Origin: Candidatus Saccharimonadota bacterium
Lineage (GTDB): Bacteria > Patescibacteriota > Saccharimonadia > Saccharimonadales > Saccharimonadaceae
Direction: 5' to 3'
Assembly: GCA_017515205.1 (NCBI GenBank)
Contig: JAFWHN010000001.1
Span: 62,001-126,000, forward strand
DNA: 64,000 nucleotides
Shown: positions 34,447 to 43,873 of the stretch, in pieces
Layout of the letters: the number at the start of each line of letters is the position of its first letter
Numbering within the stretch: position 1 is the stretch's first letter
Position numbers and translations under genes: made by a program
The notes under the pieces: model-generated
The model's database searches: none
The model's input: the letters and a program-made list of their open reading frames with translations, nothing else
Told to the model about the DNA's origin: nothing

Positions 34447-34592
34447 AAGCTGGTACGCTTCACAGGGGTTCCACTGATTAATTAGTGGAGTGTGGAGACT
34501 CATTAAAACAAACAGCGGATTAAAACAAAACAATGTGCCCCAGGGTGGGCGCGCATCAGCGCGAGAGAGGCGGTCGCAAGACCACCTCTTTT
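34447..34592 (+). ncRNA. Candidate structured small RNA upstream of obgE
   Basis: About 146 nt with no ORF, a strong promoter and a terminator of its own. Stems: CTTCACA with TGTGGAG enclosing CCACT/AGTGG; GTGCCC with GGGCGC around the loop CAGGGT; GCGC/GCGC; and a terminal AGAGGCGGT/ACCACCTCT hairpin followed by TTTT. obgE has a separate leaderless -10 after it, so this is not simply its leader. SRP RNA, tmRNA and RNase P signatures were not found; length would allow a 6S-type RNA but that is not shown. Confidence 0.55.
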
Positions 34593-34611
34593 ATATTACT
34601 AATGATTATGG

Positions 34612-34617
34612 TATAAT
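34612..34617 (+). promoter_or_regulatory. -10 box of obgE, leaderless type
   Basis: Extended -10 TGGTATAAT followed by 6 nt and the obgE ATG at 34624. Confidence 0.65.
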
Positions 34618-34620
34618 TAG

Positions 34621-36043
<1,423 letters not shown>

Positions 36044-36045
<2 letters not shown>

Positions 36046-36068
36046 ACCCGGACAATTTGTCCGGGTTT
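36044..36068. terminator. Bidirectional terminator between obgE and the convergent gene
   Basis: AAACCCGGACA/TGTCCGGGTTT, an 11-bp perfect stem with a short loop directly at the obgE stop codon. Confidence 0.8.
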
Positions 36069-36071
36069 AGC

Positions 36072-36506
36072 TTATTCAGAAAAGGTAATATGACCTGTTC
36101 TATCGTTCGCGTTGTAATCAGCTACGAAATTATAGGGCTTTAAATCTTCCATTCCCTCGTAAGTTTTGTGACAATACTTATGGTTATAAGATTTAATGTC
36201 GTATTCCCTATAGTTTAAAGCAGTGACTGCCCCTCCCGGGTTTAGATCTGCCTTGCAATTACCTGCCAGGTTTAATTTCAGGCCAGAACTATCTTTATGC
36301 TCCACCTTTGTAATTCGAACATCTGTAACATACATCGGTAAAGCTACCCTAAAAGGATCATTTATTGATGAGTTGTAGCATATCGCGACTTTAAAATCGA
36401 GTCTGATATGATCTTCATCGTATGCATACTTACACGCATCAAATATTCGATCCCGACTTGGACCATCGAATATTTCGTAGTACCTTTTCACTTCTTTGAT
36501 GCCCAT
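36072..36506 (-). CDS. Soluble protein of unknown function (144 aa)
   Basis: Not recognised. No signal peptide or membrane segment. It is predicted mostly beta, with four cysteines (CKYAYDED, AICYNSS, AGNCKAD, HKYCHKTY). AGGAGGT lies 6 nt before the ATG, a strong Shine-Dalgarno. It is a single gene between obgE and the LysM-CHAP operon, with a terminator at its end. Confidence 0.65.
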   Translation of the reverse strand: MGIKEVKRYYEIFDGPSRDRIFDACKYAYDEDHIRLDFKVAICYNSSINDPFRVALPMYVTDVRITKVEHKDSSGLKLNLAGNCKADLNPGGAVTALNYREYDIKSYNHKYCHKTYEGMEDLKPYNFVADYNANDRTGHITFSE

Positions 36507-36626
36507 CCAGCACCTCCTCTCAAAGAACTATCTCTATACATTCACAAAGAGACTAAAAATCGACTCGAAATTGAGTCAATATCCTAATTATATCATACTT
36601 TTGCTAAAATGTCAATCAGAGGCTTA

Positions 36627-37697
36627 TTAATGGATATAGTTAAATCTGCCCGCAGCACCTGCTGGCACGGTCGAGAATAATACGCCATGTCTACAACCGG
36701 CATAATTTCGTTCTGAAATATTAATAGAACCATCACTATTTACGGATTCAACATAACCTACGTGTCCATACCAACCGGCATCAGTCTGGAAAATTGCTCC
36801 TGCAGCAGGAGTATGATTAACCGTTAGGCCCGCTGCTCTAGCAATATCATCCCAACGGTTAGCATTGGCTTTAATAAAGCCTAAATCTGGCCGTTTTAGC
36901 CAGCCCCAAGTTGTACATTGACCACCACCTAGTCCAGGATTACAGGATAGGTTAGTTCGAGTCGAAGAGTCACCGAGGTAAGTATAGGTATAAGACGTAC
37001 CGGTGCGATAGCTCCTTCTGGATGGTGCTACATATTCCGGACGCTCAGTTTCTGGTAAAGTACCACCTTTAATAATAATTCGAGCCCCCTCTGAAAGCCC
37101 AGAAACTTCAAGATCATTCATCGCGATAATCTCATCTGCCTTAGAGCCGTATTTTGCCGCAATCGATTCTGCAGTATCACCAGATTTCACGGTATACACG
37201 ATACCAGAAGTACTTGGGATATATAAAACCGTACCTGCTGCTACATCAACAGTCTTAAGACCGTTTGACCAACGAATTTGATCTGCAGTGGCATCGAATT
37301 TTGCCGCTATGGTATCAATATTCTCGCCCTCTTTAACTTCATACTCTATTACACCGCGTGAAGTGTTGACATCTGTTACACTCGGTTTTTCGAGCTTGCC
37401 AAAGGTAGTTAAACCATGATTGTAAATGGAATTTGCTGACACGTAATTCGAAGCAACATCGGCTGCACTGGCTAAACCCAATGCATCCGAAAGATCAGCT
37501 ACGACATAGAGTTCTGACATTTGATCTACGGAGACATTATTATCACTATTCGCAAAAGTATCAAGACTCAGAGTAGAGTCCTGATCTTTTTTATCGAGAG
37601 AACCGAAAAAAACTAAGGCTAGTGTCACGACACCAACCAAAAAGTATGGTAAAACTTTACCCAACCGTTCCGAAACTATTTTTTTCTTCTTTGTCAT
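36627..37697 (-). CDS. Membrane-anchored LysM-CHAP peptidoglycan hydrolase
   Basis: 356 residues: a cytoplasmic basic start, one transmembrane helix (about 14-32), two LysM peptidoglycan-binding repeats (about 112-157 and 161-203) and a C-terminal CHAP amidase/endopeptidase domain (about 245-355). The CHAP cysteine is in GGGQCTTWGW and the histidine in GWYGHVGYVES. It should cleave peptide bonds in the wall. Its ATG overlaps the stop of the RuvX-MltG gene (ATGA), coupling two wall-lytic enzymes. Confidence 0.9.
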   Translation of the reverse strand: MTKKKKIVSERLGKVLPYFLVGVVTLALVFFGSLDKKDQDSTLSLDTFANSDNNVSVDQMSELYVVADLSDALGLASAADVASNYVSANSIYNHGLTTFGKLEKPSVTDVNTSRGVIEYEVKEGENIDTIAAKFDATADQIRWSNGLKTVDVAAGTVLYIPSTSGIVYTVKSGDTAESIAAKYGSKADEIIAMNDLEVSGLSEGARIIIKGGTLPETERPEYVAPSRRSYRTGTSYTYTYLGDSSTRTNLSCNPGLGGGQCTTWGWLKRPDLGFIKANANRWDDIARAAGLTVNHTPAAGAIFQTDAGWYGHVGYVESVNSDGSINISERNYAGCRHGVLFSTVPAGAAGRFNYIH

Positions 37698-39124
37698 AAT
37701 GATGCGTTACAGAGGTTTTGGCAATGGCTGTAAATATTCTGAATATGCTGTTCCTCCGTATAACTATAATACATCACACCATCGTCTCCTGTCAAGAAAT
37801 AAAGATAAGTTGTATCCGATGGGTTAGCTACAGCCAGGAGCGCCGAAAGCCCTGGATTCGAAATTGGTCCACAGGGCAGCCCCTGACGATTGCGGGTATT
37901 ATAGCAAGAATCAATCGTTAGAGCGCTCTGATTGTCTTGATAAGTTGTTCTTTCTGGATCAACAACATCTAATGCATAAGAAACGGTTACATCACTCCCT
38001 AGAAAAATGCCGTTTTCAAGTCGCGACATGAATATTTGTGCTACAGTTGGCTGGTCGGATGACGGAGCTTCTTTTTGCACAATCGAAGCAAGAGTAATGC
38101 CCTCAAAAAGAGATAATCCCTGTTTTTCATAGGCCTCTTTAAGATGGTTTTTATTAATTACGTCATTCATCCCATCTAAATATTTTTTCAAAATATCTTT
38201 TACAGGGGTGCCATCATAAAATTCGTGTGTTTCGCCAAACAGATATCCTTCTAACGTAGCCCCCTTTGGCCGATCTTTTAAAAACGAATAATTATAATTT
38301 GTGTCAAACGCCTCTTCGACTTCCTCGTTAGAATAGCCTAAAGCCAATAAATTTTTCTTGATGTCGAAAACCGTTTCGCCTGGTTTAATTGTAAAATTGA
38401 ATCTCGCTTCTTCCATTTTACGCTCTTGCTCTGCATAATACTCTTGACGTTCTCGGCGACGAATTTCTCTTATTACAAACATAGTTGCCCCAGTCACTAG
38501 TAAACCCATAATCACTAGTATAATAATCGCTGAGGTCCATTTAGTAGCTTTTTTCATTTTATGCTTAGCTTTTTTGGTCTTCAACTTCACTTTGTCAGCT
38601 TCCTTTTTAGTTATATTAGTTACTGTTTCACTCGCTCCAACTACTGCCGCTTTAACGTTCTCCACTTTGCCTGATTTTTCTGAAGAGATGGGCTTCGCTG
38701 GTATTGGGTTGCTTTCCATCGAAACCGTATAGCCTTCCAAAAAATCTTGCAGAATAATCGTCGCGGCTTCAGTATCAATATCACCTTTTTCATATTTTTT
38801 CTTACGAGCTTTCAACCTTTCCTCCGCCACTACTGAAGTCAAAGATTCATCCTGAAACCTAATATGTGCTCCAGGAATCATTTCGGTAAGTTTTTTAGCA
38901 AAATTACGTGCATAAAGCGACTGAGCGGTCTCATTGCCTTCATTACTGCGGGGCAGACCCACTACAAAGAAATTAGTACTATTTAGTCTTGCTATCTTAT
39001 CTAGTTCCTGCCATTCAGTACCATTTACCTCGACAAAACCAACTGGTACCGCAATTCTAGTGCTAGAATCTGCTTTTGCTACGCCAATTCTCTTTTCACC
39101 AACATCTAGTCCAATCACTCGCAT
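37694..39124 (-). CDS. RuvX/YqgF-MltG fusion protein
   Basis: One 476-residue ORF joins two proteins that are normally separate. Residues 1-134 are YqgF/RuvX, an RNase H-fold nuclease linked to rRNA processing or Holliday junctions (GLDVGEKRIGVAKAD, VVGLPRSNEGNE, FQDESLTS, DTEAATIILQDFL). A lysine-rich linker (about 140-195) and a transmembrane helix (196-218) lead to the endolytic transglycosylase MltG outside (FTIKPGETVFDIKKNL, LEGYLFGETHEF, ITLASIVQKEAP, LPCGPISNPGLSAL). yqgF and mltG are neighbours in many bacteria, so fusion is a plausible one-step event. Internal initiation at Met136 could still give free MltG, though its Shine-Dalgarno candidate is 13 nt away. Confidence 0.92.
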   Translation of the reverse strand: MRVIGLDVGEKRIGVAKADSSTRIAVPVGFVEVNGTEWQELDKIARLNSTNFFVVGLPRSNEGNETAQSLYARNFAKKLTEMIPGAHIRFQDESLTSVVAEERLKARKKKYEKGDIDTEAATIILQDFLEGYTVSMESNPIPAKPISSEKSGKVENVKAAVVGASETVTNITKKEADKVKLKTKKAKHKMKKATKWTSAIIILVIMGLLVTGATMFVIREIRRRERQEYYAEQERKMEEARFNFTIKPGETVFDIKKNLLALGYSNEEVEEAFDTNYNYSFLKDRPKGATLEGYLFGETHEFYDGTPVKDILKKYLDGMNDVINKNHLKEAYEKQGLSLFEGITLASIVQKEAPSSDQPTVAQIFMSRLENGIFLGSDVTVSYALDVVDPERTTYQDNQSALTIDSCYNTRNRQGLPCGPISNPGLSALLAVANPSDTTYLYFLTGDDGVMYYSYTEEQHIQNIYSHCQNLCNASL

Positions 39125-39143
39125 TTTTCAACAAAATTCTCAA

Positions 39144-40895
39144 TTAATTTTTCTTATCATCCGATTTTTTATTATCGTCTTCACCGTCTTCTTTATTTTC
39201 TTCGTCGGAATTTTCTTGCTTGATTTCATTGCCATTTTGATCTTTTACTTCAAACTCTACACCAATTTTGTTTGGATCGCCTGGCACCGACATCACCCAT
39301 GGGAACGAACGATCAATTTTTACATCCGAAACCCCATAGATATCTCTAATTTCACGTTGAGCATCACCAAGACCTTTACCTTTAACTCGGTCAACTACTT
39401 CACCTTCGGTAATTTTTGGCCCTACGAAATACTGAGCTTTTAGTTTATTAGTAGAACCGACTTTAATTTGGGAAAGATTCTCAATATAAATATCCTTAAT
39501 TTCGTAAATCTTCTGATCATCTTCCAAATCAGCTTTTTCATTTATAAATTCTTCAAGCTTGACTTTATCAATGACATAGACTGAGGCTGAAGTAGTCATT
39601 TTAAGGGTTGGTTTGACGCCTTCCTTCACTTCTTCGTCGGCTGCAGGAGAAGCAGTGACCGCTGAAGTAGATTGTTCAAAGCTAGCGTCAATGATGTAAT
39701 AATTGTCGTCAATAGTCTCGTATAGTTTCTCTTTATTCTCTTCTTCTTTAGCATTAGTGATTTCTGATTTCGCTTTTTCAATATCAGATTGCTGCACCAC
39801 AGTGATAAAATCATCCGTACCGCCACTCATCGGTTCCCCAGAATAAACATTGACTGAGGCCACCGTGCTCCAACCAGTACTAGCTGGCTCAATGTTATAT
39901 TTAGTGCCTCCTTCTACCGCAGTTACTGGAACCTTAGCAGAAATTCGACATCCAAGATCAATGATTTCTTGTGCATTGTCTTTATTGTCACAATCTTCCT
40001 TCCCGTCGCCGTTATACGTAAGAGCAACGTTATTATTTGCAGCATAAGATAATCCAGAAATAGTGAAGGTTGAACCAGCATTAATGGAAACGCTGCTTTG
40101 AATATTATATGGGAAGAATGCGAATATAACTACTTCTCCATGTGCCTTTTCGCCTCGGTTCTTCTTTCCGGTCGCTTCAAAAGTAACTTCTTGAGGCATA
40201 TCAATTTTCTTTTGTTCAAGGTAAAACTTACCCTCTTTAGCATCTTCTTGGCTCAAATTATCCGTAAAAGTAATACTTTGAGAAAAACTCTTTTGGTCAG
40301 TTTTAATCGCTACCGCAATATCCACAGCTGGTGCGATTGCGAAAGCCCAAACCAAGAATAGTATCAAAAACAAACAACAGATGCCAGCCGCAATTGATAA
40401 CTTCTTATGATCCTTAATCCAGTTTATGAATTTATTGCCAGATTTGTTTGAAGACTTCTTAGCTGGTTTCTTCTTAGGCTTTTCTTCCCCCTCTTCTTCC
40501 TCTTCCTCTTCTTTTTCTTCTACAGCTTCTTCTTTTTCATCTTCGGTATCAACTGTACCATCAGACTCCTCCACTAACTCATCTTTTTCGGTCGTGTCGT
40601 TGTTCTCTTCGGCAGAAACTTCTGGTACGCTAGGCGCTGATTTTAAATCTTTAGCTACCGGAATTTTGGCCGCTGCAGCCAATTTAATAATTGATGGATC
40701 AACTGTTACGAGTACTACCGTTTTTTCAGAAGTTGTGCCAGTTTTTTCAATTAACTTGATATTCACTACGCTTCGAAAGACACCAGCTTTCTTAGGCGGA
40801 ACGATAGCAACGATTTTTTCTTTTGAGTTTTCAATCTTTAGAATGATGTCAGTGATATCATCCTCAGGCTCAATATAAATCACATCTTTATTCAT
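39144..40895 (-). CDS. Membrane-anchored protein with acidic linker, CPR-type unknown
   Basis: Not assigned. The 583-residue protein has an N-terminal cytoplasmic alpha/beta domain (residues 1-90: DVIYIEPEDDITDIILKIE, KIVAIVPPKKAG, VVLVTVDPSIIKLA) that resembles a P-loop-free Rossmann-like fold. A 50-residue acidic linker, a lysine cluster and one transmembrane helix (167-188) follow. The remaining 390 residues form a beta-rich outside domain and end in an acidic tail. The order suggests an envelope assembly or signalling protein. A TAAAAT box 7 nt before the ATG (40903-40908) suggests a leaderless mRNA. It precedes RuvX-MltG and LysM-CHAP, with 19 nt between. Confidence 0.7.
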   Translation of the reverse strand: MNKDVIYIEPEDDITDIILKIENSKEKIVAIVPPKKAGVFRSVVNIKLIEKTGTTSEKTVVLVTVDPSIIKLAAAAKIPVAKDLKSAPSVPEVSAEENNDTTEKDELVEESDGTVDTEDEKEEAVEEKEEEEEEEGEEKPKKKPAKKSSNKSGNKFINWIKDHKKLSIAAGICCLFLILFLVWAFAIAPAVDIAVAIKTDQKSFSQSITFTDNLSQEDAKEGKFYLEQKKIDMPQEVTFEATGKKNRGEKAHGEVVIFAFFPYNIQSSVSINAGSTFTISGLSYAANNNVALTYNGDGKEDCDNKDNAQEIIDLGCRISAKVPVTAVEGGTKYNIEPASTGWSTVASVNVYSGEPMSGGTDDFITVVQQSDIEKAKSEITNAKEEENKEKLYETIDDNYYIIDASFEQSTSAVTASPAADEEVKEGVKPTLKMTTSASVYVIDKVKLEEFINEKADLEDDQKIYEIKDIYIENLSQIKVGSTNKLKAQYFVGPKITEGEVVDRVKGKGLGDAQREIRDIYGVSDVKIDRSFPWVMSVPGDPNKIGVEFEVKDQNGNEIKQENSDEENKEDGEDDNKKSDDKKN

Positions 40896-40945
40896 ACATA
40901 GAATTTTACCACATTTTTTAAAGCTTGTGTTAAAATAATATATAA

Positions 40946-42532
40946 ATGAGCTTATTTAATTCTAAAAAGCCGAAAAATCCTACGTCTGATCAAGCGGCGT
41001 TAGCTGAGGTCGTCCTGAAATATATCCACGATGGTGTGATTATCACTGACAAAACTGGTGTAATTCAGTTTATTAATCCTGCGGCCGTCACGATGACTGA
41101 ATGCGGCGCGCCAGACAAAGCCTTAGGTCTAGATTATGGGCTAATTGTTAGATTAGAGACTAAGGAAGGTCGCCCTTTTAATGAAAATGAAAACCCTCTC
41201 ATTCAAGCTATGAGCACGGGCCAAACTCTCGAAAGTGCACAAGTTGCTTTAATCCCTAGTCAATCCGAAAAACGCATTCCAGTTGCTCTGTCAGTTTTGC
41301 CAGTTGAATCTGCCGAACAAAACCGCATCATCACTTTTCGTAACATTACTAAAGAACTTGAAGAAGAGGGTGAACAAACTGAGTTTATTTCTACAGCTTC
41401 GCATGAAATGCGTACGCCGGTAGCTACGATTGATGGTTATCTTTCACTTTGCCTTAATCCTCAAACTGCAACGCTTGATGAACGTGCTCATGGTTATCTA
41501 ACTGCAGCTCAGGCGGCCTCAAAGCATCTCGGCAAACTTTTTCAAGATCTTCTTGATGTGACCAAACTTGATGACGGCAAAATTCGACCGCATTTTGAAC
41601 CAGTCGAAATGGTTGGCCTAGTCAAAACAATTTCGGGCGATTATATTAACCGTGCCAAGGAAGCCAAAATCAATTATAGTTTTGGCTCTGACAGCCCATC
41701 CGATTTTAGTCAAGAACATCACATGAGTCAGGTAGTTTATGGCTTTGTCGACAAGAATTTTATGCGTGAAATTCTCGATAATCTAATTGAAAACGCACTT
41801 AAATATACGCCAGAAGGCGGTTCTATTTATGTCAACGTGAGGGGCGATGGTGACCGTGCGCTTATCAATGTCACTGATACCGGAATAGGTATTTCTAATG
41901 ATGATCTAGCTCACATCTTCCAAAAATTCTATCGAGCCGATAATTCCGATACGCGCGAAATTGGCGGTACTGGTCTAGGCCTTTATTTAGTCAAACAGCG
42001 CGTAGAAGCTATGGGCGGTAAAGTTTGGGCTGAATCAGCTTTTGGTGAAGGGTCGACTTTTTATGTTTCCCTACCACGTATTACTAGTGATGAATATGAA
42101 AAACGTATGATTGCAGTTAGGCAAGCTCAAACGCAAGAAGCAATGATGGGGGCTCAGCAAGCTGTTCCACAACCAGTTATGCAACCTGTTTTGCCATCCG
42201 CCCCACAAACTGCTCCACAGTCTACTCAACCACCAGTATCGCAATTCGCCTCTCAGCCTGCTCCACAAACAGCAGTTCAACCTACTCCTCAACCAGTTCC
42301 GCAAACGGCTGTTCAGCCTGCTCCTCAACCCATTCCGCAAATCAACTCACCACAACTCACTGCGCAACCAGTTTCACCACAGCCAGCTCCTGTTTCCAAA
42401 CCGCTAGCCCAGACAGTGCAGGTCAAATCGCCTCCCGTTCAGACAGCTGCACCACCGGTGACAGCAGCGACGACGAATCCACCAACAGTAAATCAAAATA
42501 TTAATAATAACTTAAACGGAGAAAAAAGATGA
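40946..42532 (+). CDS. Soluble PAS histidine kinase with proline/glutamine-rich tail
   Basis: 528 residues with no transmembrane segment. A PAS domain (about 15-135) is followed by HisKA with His153 in STASHEMRTP. The HATPase domain (about 265-378) has NLIENALKYTPEGG, DTGIGI and GTGLGLYLV. From about 395 to the end the sequence is P, Q, A and V-rich with imperfect repeats such as QPAPQTAVQPTPQP, a composition unusual for kinases. Its stop overlaps the response-regulator start (ATGA). The stimulus should be cytoplasmic. The downstream PilM/FtsA-like gene suggests control of pili or division. Confidence 0.9.
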   Translation: MSLFNSKKPKNPTSDQAALAEVVLKYIHDGVIITDKTGVIQFINPAAVTMTECGAPDKALGLDYGLIVRLETKEGRPFNENENPLIQAMSTGQTLESAQVALIPSQSEKRIPVALSVLPVESAEQNRIITFRNITKELEEEGEQTEFISTASHEMRTPVATIDGYLSLCLNPQTATLDERAHGYLTAAQAASKHLGKLFQDLLDVTKLDDGKIRPHFEPVEMVGLVKTISGDYINRAKEAKINYSFGSDSPSDFSQEHHMSQVVYGFVDKNFMREILDNLIENALKYTPEGGSIYVNVRGDGDRALINVTDTGIGISNDDLAHIFQKFYRADNSDTREIGGTGLGLYLVKQRVEAMGGKVWAESAFGEGSTFYVSLPRITSDEYEKRMIAVRQAQTQEAMMGAQQAVPQPVMQPVLPSAPQTAPQSTQPPVSQFASQPAPQTAVQPTPQPVPQTAVQPAPQPIPQINSPQLTAQPVSPQPAPVSKPLAQTVQVKSPPVQTAAPPVTAATTNPPTVNQNINNNLNGEKR

Positions 42533-43227
42533 GTAAAGTAATGGTAGTAGAAGATGATGCATCTTTACGTGAAATATACAGTATTCGAGTTACCGCAGAA
42601 GGCTATGAAGTAGTTACAGCAGGCGATGGTGAAGAGGCTTTGGCAATTGCCGTACGAGAAAAGCCAGATTTAATTTTGTCAGATGTTATGATGCCGAAAA
42701 TTTCCGGTTTCGATATGCTAGATATCTTGCGGTCTACACCAGAAACCGCAAATATTAAAGTCGTAATGATGACGGCGCTTTCAGCTGAAGATCAAAAACA
42801 ACGCGGTGAGCGTTTAGGCGCCGATCGATATTTGGTTAAGTCTCAAGTTGGAATAGAAGATGTCATTAACACAATTCATGAAGTATTAGGCGATAAAGCT
42901 GTCGCCACGGGGACCGCTCCAGCTACACCAGAAGCTGCTCCAGCAACACCTGCACCAGCTCCAGCTACACCAGAAGCTGCGCCAGCCGCTCCACAAGCCA
43001 TGCCAGAAGCGCCAGCCACTCCAGCCGAAGCGCCATTAACTCCTGAAACACCAGCCGTTCCAGAAACTCCGGTTGCTCCAGCTGCGCCAGAAGCACCAGC
43101 CACACCAGAAGCTAATCCAGCACCCGCTATGCCAGCTGAGCCAGCCCCAGCTACTGCACCAGTCGAACCAGACCCAAACGCTATTCCACAGGCAGACGAT
43201 GAACAACCAGCAAATCCGGCTCAATAA
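42529..43227 (+). CDS. Single-domain response regulator with alanine/proline-rich tail
   Basis: Residues 1-122 are a complete CheY-like receiver: acidic pair DD at 9-10, phospho-acceptor D52 in LILSDVMMP, T82 and K104. No DNA-binding domain follows. Instead about 110 residues of A, P, E and T repeats (blocks like APATPEAAPATP) run to the stop. It is the partner of the upstream kinase and must act by protein contact or by delivering phosphate. The last 29 nt also encode the start of the pseudouridine synthase in another frame. Confidence 0.9.
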   Translation: MSKVMVVEDDASLREIYSIRVTAEGYEVVTAGDGEEALAIAVREKPDLILSDVMMPKISGFDMLDILRSTPETANIKVVMMTALSAEDQKQRGERLGADRYLVKSQVGIEDVINTIHEVLGDKAVATGTAPATPEAAPATPAPAPATPEAAPAAPQAMPEAPATPAEAPLTPETPAVPETPVAPAAPEAPATPEANPAPAMPAEPAPATAPVEPDPNAIPQADDEQPANPAQ

Positions 43228-43873
43228 GTTTTTAGCCGAACGTTTAGGAGTTTCTCGCCGCGAAGCCGATAATTTAATTGTTGCTGGCAGCGTAACGGTA
43301 AATGCTAAGCCTCCTATTTTGGGCGCTAAAATTGACAAAAACGACAAAGTATGCTATAATAAAAAAATAGTTCCGTTTCAGACGGAATTTTCTTATCTCG
43401 CATTTAATAAACCCGCCGGTTATGTTTGTTCTCGCAAAGCCCAAGGTTCTGCTCCTACTCTTTATGAATTATTGCCTCAAAAATACCACCATCTTAAAAC
43501 AGTTGGCCGTCTCGACAAAGATACCTCGGGGTTAATTCTGCTCACTAATGATGGCGACTTTGCTTTTCAGATGACTCATCCCAAATTCCACAAAACTAAG
43601 ATTTACGAAGTAGAATTAGATAAACCTTTAGAGCCATTACATCAGCAAATGATTTCAGATTATGGCGTGATGCTAGAGGATGGCCCTAGTCAGTTTACGG
43701 TGGTTCATGATGGCAATAAATACATCGTCACTCTTTCCGAAGGGCGTAACCGACAAATTAGAAGAACTTTTGCTGCTCTAGGATATAGAGTTGTCAAGTT
43801 ACATCGTACCTCGTTTGGCAAATACGAATTAAACGGCTTAGCGCCAGGTAAATGTGCTATAATTAAACCATGA
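43199..43873 (+). CDS. RluB/RsuA-family pseudouridine synthase
   Basis: The start is set at MNNQQIRLNKFLAERLG (43199). The N-terminal S4 RNA-binding domain (RREADNLIVAGSVTVNAK) is followed by the catalytic VGRLDKDTSGLILLTNDGD (aspartate in RLDxxTSGL) and the GRNRQIRRTFAALGYRVVKLHR motif. It modifies 23S or 16S rRNA; which site is not readable. It begins inside the tail of the response regulator, and its stop overlaps the next ATG (ATGA). Confidence 0.92.
   Translation: MNNQQIRLNKFLAERLGVSRREADNLIVAGSVTVNAKPPILGAKIDKNDKVCYNKKIVPFQTEFSYLAFNKPAGYVCSRKAQGSAPTLYELLPQKYHHLKTVGRLDKDTSGLILLTNDGDFAFQMTHPKFHKTKIYEVELDKPLEPLHQQMISDYGVMLEDGPSQFTVVHDGNKYIVTLSEGRNRQIRRTFAALGYRVVKLHRTSFGKYELNGLAPGKCAIIKP
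43858..43863 (+). promoter_or_regulatory. -10 box of the PilM/FtsA-like gene, inside the preceding gene
   Basis: TGCTATAAT followed by 6 nt and the ATG at 43870, located in the last codons of the pseudouridine synthase. It allows a leaderless transcript separate from the two-component operon. Confidence 0.55.

Noticed and set aside
34447-34592. SRP RNA or tmRNA at this locus
   Set aside because: No SRP helix 8 signature (GGAAG...AGCAG) and no tRNA-like end or tag-coding stretch was found.
40426-40878. A 150-codon plus-strand ORF opposite the 39144 gene
   Set aside because: It is the serine-rich mirror of the acidic linker on the real strand; such long antisense frames are expected from GAA/GAG repeats.
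42071-42340. Antisense ORF opposite the kinase tail (and a similar one at 42876-43103)
   Set aside because: These arise from the repetitive proline/glutamine and alanine/proline codons; no start signals.
42100-43200. A CRISPR or tandem-repeat array in the repetitive kinase and regulator tails
   Set aside because: Repeats are imperfect, of codon period, and in frame with two clear proteins; no regular spacer structure.
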